Shown here in pieces: positions 62,092 to 64,000 of a stretch of DNA of 64,000 bases; positions within the stretch are counted from its first letter, which is position 1, and every line of letters starts with the position of its first letter. Made by a program: the position numbers and the translations under genes. The DNA is from Ignavibacteria bacterium. Lineage in GTDB: Bacteria > Bacteroidota > Ignavibacteria > Tepidaquicellales > OLB5. The notes under the pieces were generated by a model that had not been told where the DNA came from, did no database searches, and was given only the letters and a program-made list of their open reading frames with translations. The DNA lies in contig JAFLBX010000002.1 in NCBI GenBank assembly GCA_017303675.1, forward strand, positions 1,397,075-1,461,074. The letters are read 5' to 3'.

Positions 62092-64000
62092 ATGGAATCA
62101 CAGTCAAACGGAAAAGCGTTCAGCAGCATAGACTCCAATATAAAATCATCTCACAGTATCAGATTTTATTTCAACCTGATACTCAGGAACAAGGTACCTA
62201 TATTGTTAAGCCTTGCCGTGGGACTGATCGTTTCATATTTTTACGCATATTCACAGGTAGATATTTACGCTTCTGCTTCTTCAATGAGGCTTGCCAAACC
62301 AAAGGAAAATGTTCTTGAAAATAAAATTTTCAGCGATATAGAAGGTGAGCTTCCGGAACGATACATTAACAATGAAGTTGAAATTTTAAAATCTTTCGCT
62401 ATCCGCGAAAAAACCGCAGCTTCGCTGCTTGACTCATTCCAGGTTTTAAAAGGTAAAATTCCATTTTCATTGCTTGTTGTAAACCCTGAAAATCCGACTG
62501 AGCCAAAAAGCAAGAACCAGATAGCAAATGTACTTCAGGCTGTTACTGAAATATCACAAAAAAGGGGGCTTGATATCGTGAGCATCAAGACTGAAAGTCC
62601 TTCACCCCAGGAAGCTGCTTTAATTTCTAACTGCTATGCAGAAGCTTACGCTGATTATTCAATGAAATACAACCGCGGACATTTAACATTAAACCGTGAA
62701 TTTCTTGAAAAGCAGGTACAGGAAAAGTACAATTCACTCCTACAGACGGAAGACAAGCTTACAAATTTTTTAAGAACAGAAAATGTAGTTGAGCTTAATG
62801 CCCAGGCAAATTCAATTATCAATCAGCTCTCTGGCATTGAAGGCAGCTACAACGGAGCGCTGATAGACCTTCAGTCAACAAATAAAGCTCTCACAGATAT
62901 AAAGTCAGAGCTGGATAAATATGACCCCAAATCAACCGACTATTTTGAAAGCAAGATAACTGATCCATATGTATCAGAGCTTCAGACACAGATAGCAAAA
63001 CTGGAAATCACCAGGGATCTTGCTAAAACCGGAAATGAAGAATATCTGAAAAACAACAAATCCCTCATTGAAACAGATAAAAAAATAGCTGAGCTGAAGA
63101 AGAATCTAAACGAAAAGCTCACTGTTCTGATGGATGGGGCAAAATCAAATACACCTGAAGAGCTGAGAAGCCTTTCGAACAAATATTTTGAGACCAGGAT
63201 ACTGAACAATCAGAATAAGATCCGTGAAGGATTATTAAAAGGATATCTAAACAAGTACCAGGAAAAATTCAACAAACTCCCTGCCCAAAGCATTGAATAT
63301 GCCAATCTTGAACGTGAAAGAATGGCTAATGAAAAAGTTTATTTAATGCTTTTAGAGAAGTACCAGGAAGCGCTTATAAATGAGGAATCTCAGCCAAATA
63401 ATGTAAAAATTATTGATTACGGCAAAGTTCCGAAAGCACCAAGCAAACCCAACAGATTTTTGATCATAACTATAGGATTGCTTATTGGCCTGGGTTTAGG
63501 TTACGGTTTTGCATTACTTAGAAATATTCTTGATGTATCAGTCAAATCACCGGAAGATCTTGAAAACATCGGAATATCTCTTATCGGATGGGTTCCTACA
63601 TTTATGCGCGAACCTAAAGCAGGAAGGCACACACATACTGAACAGGAGCTTGTATTAGCATATAATTCTGATTCAGTACCTGCAGAAGCTTTCAGAACGT
63701 TAAGAACAAGACTTCAGTTCTCGAAGCTTGAACCTGAACCGATAAAGACAATTTTAATCACTAGCAGCATTCCCAGGGAAGGAAAAACCATCATATCATC
63801 CAACCTCGCTGCGAGCTTTGCTTTATCTTCAAGGGTATTGCTTCTAGATTGTGACTTCAGAAAACCGAGGATGCACAATATCTTTAATATGAAACGTTAC
63901 CCCGGGTTATGCGATTACCTTTTCGGAACTGTCACAATTGAAGAAGCCGTCAGAGAGACAGCATTTCCAAACCTTCATATTATGACATGCGGAACAATTC
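62092..64000 (+). CDS. Wzc-like polysaccharide chain-length/tyrosine autokinase, partial
   Basis: The gene starts at 62092 and runs past the window end. About 636 residues are visible. Membrane helices near the ends of the periplasmic domain are IRFYFNLILRNKVPILLSLAVGLIVSYF and FLIITIGLLIGLGLGYGFAL (shown in parts). The Wzz/GNVR region with coiled coils lies between. The cytoplasmic BY-kinase domain starts near 540 with Walker A SSIPREGKTIISSNLA and Walker A' VLLLDCDFRKPRM. This fits Wzc/GumC-type proteins that control polymer length and export. The C-terminal tyrosine cluster is not visible. It forms an operon with the SLBB gene. Confidence 0.92.
   Translation, partial: MESQSNGKAFSSIDSNIKSSHSIRFYFNLILRNKVPILLSLAVGLIVSYFYAYSQVDIYASASSMRLAKPKENVLENKIFSDIEGELPERYINNEVEILKSFAIREKTAASLLDSFQVLKGKIPFSLLVVNPENPTEPKSKNQIANVLQAVTEISQKRGLDIVSIKTESPSPQEAALISNCYAEAYADYSMKYNRGHLTLNREFLEKQVQEKYNSLLQTEDKLTNFLRTENVVELNAQANSIINQLSGIEGSYNGALIDLQSTNKALTDIKSELDKYDPKSTDYFESKITDPYVSELQTQIAKLEITRDLAKTGNEEYLKNNKSLIETDKKIAELKKNLNEKLTVLMDGAKSNTPEELRSLSNKYFETRILNNQNKIREGLLKGYLNKYQEKFNKLPAQSIEYANLERERMANEKVYLMLLEKYQEALINEESQPNNVKIIDYGKVPKAPSKPNRFLIITIGLLIGLGLGYGFALLRNILDVSVKSPEDLENIGISLIGWVPTFMREPKAGRHTHTEQELVLAYNSDSVPAEAFRTLRTRLQFSKLEPEPIKTILITSSIPREGKTIISSNLAASFALSSRVLLLDCDFRKPRMHNIFNMKRYPGLCDYLFGTVTIEEAVRETAFPNLHIMTCGTI

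Overview
The window looks like a chromosomal segment of an AT-rich member of the Fibrobacterota-Chlorobiota-Bacteroidota group, most likely an Ignavibacteria-type organism. This is inferred from a T9SS sorting tail with the NYPNPFNP signature, secreted beta-barrel proteins, PEP/pyruvate-binding ATP-grasp proteins, and several upstream regions that fit the Bacteroidota-type promoter (TTG, about 20 bp, TAnnTTTG). No rRNA gene is present, so the placement is tentative.

Layout. 1-9,500 (minus strand): a type I restriction-modification operon, hsdM - HEPN-motif protein - hsdS - DUF6602-like protein - hsdR (cut by the window edge), then two lipoprotein genes and a tyrosine integrase whose upstream region carries tandem 11-bp repeats. 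This looks like one end of a mobile defence island. 9,800-15,600: a receiver/ATP-grasp protein, a small membrane protein, a NamZ-like (DUF1343) protein and a Gfo/Idh/MocA oxidoreductase. 15,650-16,000: an array of nine degenerate direct repeats with a period of about 22 bp, sitting in what looks like a self-contained minus-strand RNA gene with its own terminator. 16,100-33,300: a rhodanese-like lipoprotein without catalytic cysteine, a NarL-type two-component pair, an OmpA/VWA protein, a WYL regulator, glutamate dehydrogenase next to an ATP-grasp/nucleotidyltransferase fusion, assorted metabolic genes, a T9SS cargo protein, and a LytS/LytTR pair followed by a degenerate kinase paralogue.

33,300-35,650: a dGTPase gene coupled to a nucleotidyltransferase gene beside tRNA-Ala, more AT-rich than its surroundings and possibly a small defence module. 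35,850-48,400: core and housekeeping genes (rplU, rpmA, mdh, ruvB, a 3-methyladenine glycosylase) with two paralogous P-loop kinases, a flavoprotein, a phosphoesterase, an erythromycin-esterase-like lipoprotein, an RsbW-like protein, a beta-barrel protein and a lone ABC ATPase. 48,500-55,100 is a second defence region: a type IIG-like restriction/methylase carrying an in-frame palindromic repeat, an HNH nuclease, a probable MqsR-like toxin with an HTH/Panacea antitoxin, and an unknown protein whose promoter holds two perfect palindromes. 55,100-55,300 holds a cluster of palindromic repeats. 55,500-64,000: a peptidase/TolB/beta-barrel fusion, tRNA-Gly, tRNA-Cys, DoxX, DUF309, fabG, fabD, and the start of a polysaccharide export locus (SLBB protein and a Wzc-like tyrosine kinase running off the end).

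The least explained items are the repeat-array RNA unit near 15.7 kb, the HEPN-motif gene placed between hsdM and hsdS, and the dGTPase/nucleotidyltransferase pair. All assignments rest on reading motifs and sequence; no database search was made.
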